DNA from: Paenibacillus tengchongensis
GTDB taxonomy: Bacteria; Bacillota; Bacilli; Paenibacillales; Paenibacillaceae
NCBI RefSeq assembly: GCF_008973665.1
Contig: NZ_WACP01000002.1
Location: forward strand, 310,001 to 374,000
DNA length: 64,000 nt
Reading direction: 5' to 3'
The notes under the pieces: generated by a model
Database searches by the model: none
What the model was told of the DNA's origin: nothing
Seen by the model: the letters and a program-made list of their open reading frames with translations, nothing else
Part shown: one piece after another, positions 61,741 to 64,000 of the stretch
Layout of the letters: every line of letters begins with the position of its first letter
Numbering within the stretch: position 1 is the first letter of the stretch
Position numbers and translations under genes: made by a program

Positions 61741-64000
61741 TCAGATTTTGTTATAAAGCAGTCCTTCCTGCAGCAAAAAAGAGAACAGCTCGGGGAACCG
61801 GACCGGCCTGCCGATATGGTAACCCTGCAGCTCATCGCTGCCCATCCGCCGGAGCAAATCAAACTGCTCCTTATACTCCACGCCTTCGGACACCACGCTC
61901 AGCCCGAGGTTATGGCTCAGCTCGATGATCGCCTTGACCAGCACGTCTCCTTCCGGTCCGGGAGTCATACCGGAAATGAAGGAGCGGTCAATCTTGATGA
62001 CATCCAGAGGCAGGCGCCGCAGATAGCTCAGCGAGGAGAAGCCGGTGCCGAAATCGTCCAGGGAGATGCGGAAGCCGAGACTCCGCAGCTGCAGCAGCGA
62101 CTGATGGATGCTGTCTCCCGAGACGAGCACGCTCTCCGTGATTTCCAGCTCCAGGCTATCTACCGGCAGCCTGAACTCCGCAAGCAGCTCCAGCAGCAGC
62201 TCGGACAATCCGGGCTGCATCAGCTGCAAGGCGGAGATGTTCACCGCCGCCGTCAGTTCAAGGCCCAGGTCGCGCAGCCGGCGCATATCTGCGCAGACCT
62301 GGCGCAGCACCCAGGCGCCGATGCCGACAATGCAGCCGCTGGCTTCGGCCAGCGGAATGAATTCGGCAGGGGATACCGCGCCGTAGGTCGGGCTGTTCCA
62401 GCGCAGCAGTGCCTCCGCCTTGGTAACGGCCAGGCTGCCGGAGCTAAGAATAGGCTGGTAGTGCACCTCGAATTCCCCGTTTGCCGCCGCCGACAGCAAC
62501 TGCCTGGAGAGCACCTTCTTGCGGCGGATGCTCTCTTCCAGCACCTCGGAGTATTGAAACATATTGTTGCGGCCGTTCTCCTTGACATGGAACATGGCCA
62601 GATCGGCCTGCTTGACGAGGTATTCGGCGTCTTCCCCGTTCTGCGGATAAAGGCTGACACCAATGCTGGCGGTGCAGTAGAGCAGATGACCTTGGACGCT
62701 GTGCGGCTGCGAGAGGGCGGCTTTGAGCCGGGACAACTGCTCCATCAGATCGGCATGGCTCTCTACATCGGCAAGTAATATGGTGAACTCATCTCCGCCG
62801 AGCCGGGAGACGACATCACGCGCCCCGATCGACTGGGAGATCCGGCCTGCTACTTTGCGCAGCAGGCCATCACCGATGTCATGGCCCAAGGTGTCGTTGA
62901 CGGTCTTGAAATAGTCCAGGTCAATGAAGACCAGTCCCATCATCCGTCCGGTGCCCCGGACGGCATCAATCGCCTCGTTCAGCCTGGCGAAGAAGAGTGA
63001 GCGGCTCGGCAGCTGTGTAAGCGGATCGAGCATCGACTGCAGGCGCAGGTCATCCTGCGCCTGCTCCAGCGAATCGATCATCCGGTTGAATTCCTGCTCC
63101 ACATCGCTGAATTCATCCTTTCCGCTTCTGCGGATCCGGATGGACAGATCCTTGCTGCGGCCGATGGTGCGGATATTGCGGATCAGGAGCCTCATCGGGC
63201 CAAGAATAAAACGGTTGACGAAGATCAGGCTGAAGACGCAGATCAGCAGCGTACTGGCAAAGAACAGCACCCGGAAGCGGCTGATGGCCTGCAGTCCGCC
63301 TTCATAAATCTGGCGTGGAGCATCCAGCGAGAGGACAACACCGGGATTGCCGAAGAGATCGTCCATTACGGTATGAATGGACATTAGGCCGTCCGGGCCA
63401 GAGCTCATCCAGATCTTGCTGCCGCCGCTTTGGGCAAGCATGGCCGAGGTAACGCGGGTAATATGTATGGCAGAGGGCGATTCCCTCCAGATGCGGCTGA
63501 TTTCCTCCTGCCGCAGCCAGCGTCCGGCGAGAGCCATGCCGGCGGCGGGCCCTGTGCCGTCGCTGCCGGAGATCGGAGTCGACGTAATCAGCATCGGACC
63601 GCCCTGCAGGTTGACGATGCCGGAGCGGCTGCTTCGGTTATTGGCGAATGCAGGCATCCGGCTGTTAAGCAGCCTGATCAGCGAGCGGTGCTCGGCGGTA
63701 AGCGACGACACCGTATCCGTCTGCGGCTCGTAAATACCGCCGAACACCGGCTCGCCTTCCCGGTTTAACAGGGCAATGACATCGTAATGGTTCAGCTCAA
63801 AGGTTGCCGTACTGAAAGTGGCATTTAAATAGTCAACGTTAGCTGCGTCTGCGGCATCGCCGGATTGGACAAACCGCAGGGTTCCGTCTGACATCGAATA
63901 TCGCAGCAGGCCGGTCTTCATGGCCTGCAGTTCATTTTGATAGGAGGTCACCGCATCATCCAGCTTGCCGTGCAGCGCTGCTTCGTCCAGAGCTTCAAAC
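61741..64000 (-). CDS. Membrane GGDEF-EAL protein with CHASE4-like sensor, 5' end cut by window edge
   Basis: The frame is open to the right edge and clearly protein-like there (FEALDEAALHGKLDDAV), so the N-terminus is missing; 752 codons are visible. A CHASE4-like extracytoplasmic domain, a TM segment (RVLFFASTLLICVFSLIF), HAMP (RLLIRNIRTIGRSKDLSI), GGDEF (SRLGGDEFTILL intact, no RxxD site) and EAL (KAEALLRW; NISALQL; LEITES; LDDFGTGFSSL; IKIDRSF; VSEGVE; LQGYHIGRP), all intact. Probably switches local c-di-GMP. Confidence 0.94.
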   Translation of the reverse strand, partial: FEALDEAALHGKLDDAVTSYQNELQAMKTGLLRYSMSDGTLRFVQSGDAADAANVDYLNATFSTATFELNHYDVIALLNREGEPVFGGIYEPQTDTVSSLTAEHRSLIRLLNSRMPAFANNRSSRSGIVNLQGGPMLITSTPISGSDGTGPAAGMALAGRWLRQEEISRIWRESPSAIHITRVTSAMLAQSGGSKIWMSSGPDGLMSIHTVMDDLFGNPGVVLSLDAPRQIYEGGLQAISRFRVLFFASTLLICVFSLIFVNRFILGPMRLLIRNIRTIGRSKDLSIRIRRSGKDEFSDVEQEFNRMIDSLEQAQDDLRLQSMLDPLTQLPSRSLFFARLNEAIDAVRGTGRMMGLVFIDLDYFKTVNDTLGHDIGDGLLRKVAGRISQSIGARDVVSRLGGDEFTILLADVESHADLMEQLSRLKAALSQPHSVQGHLLYCTASIGVSLYPQNGEDAEYLVKQADLAMFHVKENGRNNMFQYSEVLEESIRRKKVLSRQLLSAAANGEFEVHYQPILSSGSLAVTKAEALLRWNSPTYGAVSPAEFIPLAEASGCIVGIGAWVLRQVCADMRRLRDLGLELTAAVNISALQLMQPGLSELLLELLAEFRLPVDSLELEITESVLVSGDSIHQSLLQLRSLGFRISLDDFGTGFSSLSYLRRLPLDVIKIDRSFISGMTPGPEGDVLVKAIIELSHNLGLSVVSEGVEYKEQFDLLRRMGSDELQGYHIGRPVRFPELFSFLLQEGLLYNKI

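Overview
This window looks like a chromosomal segment of a GC-rich Firmicute, most likely Paenibacillus or a close relative. The pointers are strong AGGAGG-type ribosome binding sites, an mhqR-type quinone-response unit, a mannitol operon with split PTS domains, an ECF biotin transporter, a 7TM-DISM histidine kinase beside a BTAD response regulator, and dispersed intergenic repeats of a Paenibacillus-like kind. No rRNA, tRNA, phage, IS element or CRISPR array was seen. Gene density is high and both edges cut genes.

Layout. 1-5.1 kb: a truncated FapA/DUF342 gene behind a clear class I cyclic-di-GMP riboswitch, a chemoreceptor and an FUSC-type exporter. 5.3-9.2 kb: potABCD polyamine transporter behind a structured leader. 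9.2-11.2 kb: a repeat-rich accessory stretch (12-bp and 24-bp tandem arrays, a nested palindromic repeat element), a nuclease-like gene, and a terminator that overlaps the end of a doubtful small ORF. 11.2-16.5 kb: mtlA-mtlR-mtlF-mtlD with a cre site. 16.6-19.0 kb: methyltransferase and mqnB-mqnD (futalosine menaquinone pathway). 19.3-22.0 kb: mhqR and its targets (DoxX, VOC dioxygenase, hydrolase), with matching operators. 22-28.6 kb: FlxA-like coiled coil, MFS transporter, Lrp-LysE pair, and an ECF biotin transporter in which the second ATPase is fused to EcfT, divergent from bioY. 28.7-34 kb: DUF72-amylase pair, MBL-fold enzyme, diguanylate cyclase.

34.2-47.3 kb is the most coherent catabolic island: an NMT1/THI5-type ABC importer, semialdehyde dehydrogenase, class III aminotransferase, PucR regulator, dihydropyrimidine dehydrogenase (preT-preA), dihydropyrimidinase and an unrecognised 80-aa protein. 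Together they can encode reductive uracil/thymine degradation through beta-alanine to acyl-CoA, but the beta-ureidopropionase step is absent here. Shared palindromic motifs occur in its two control regions. PreA has Ser where the mammalian enzyme has its catalytic Cys.

47.3-64 kb: GNAT enzyme, cohesin-like protein, BTAD response regulator and a 1038-aa hybrid kinase whose first H-box has Asn instead of His, VTT membrane protein, class V aminotransferase, DsrE-like protein, GH27 alpha-galactosidase, AraC regulator, an acetate-transporter-family protein, and two membrane GGDEF-EAL proteins (the last cut by the right edge). Cyclic-di-GMP recurs through the window: one riboswitch, one cyclase and two dual-domain enzymes.
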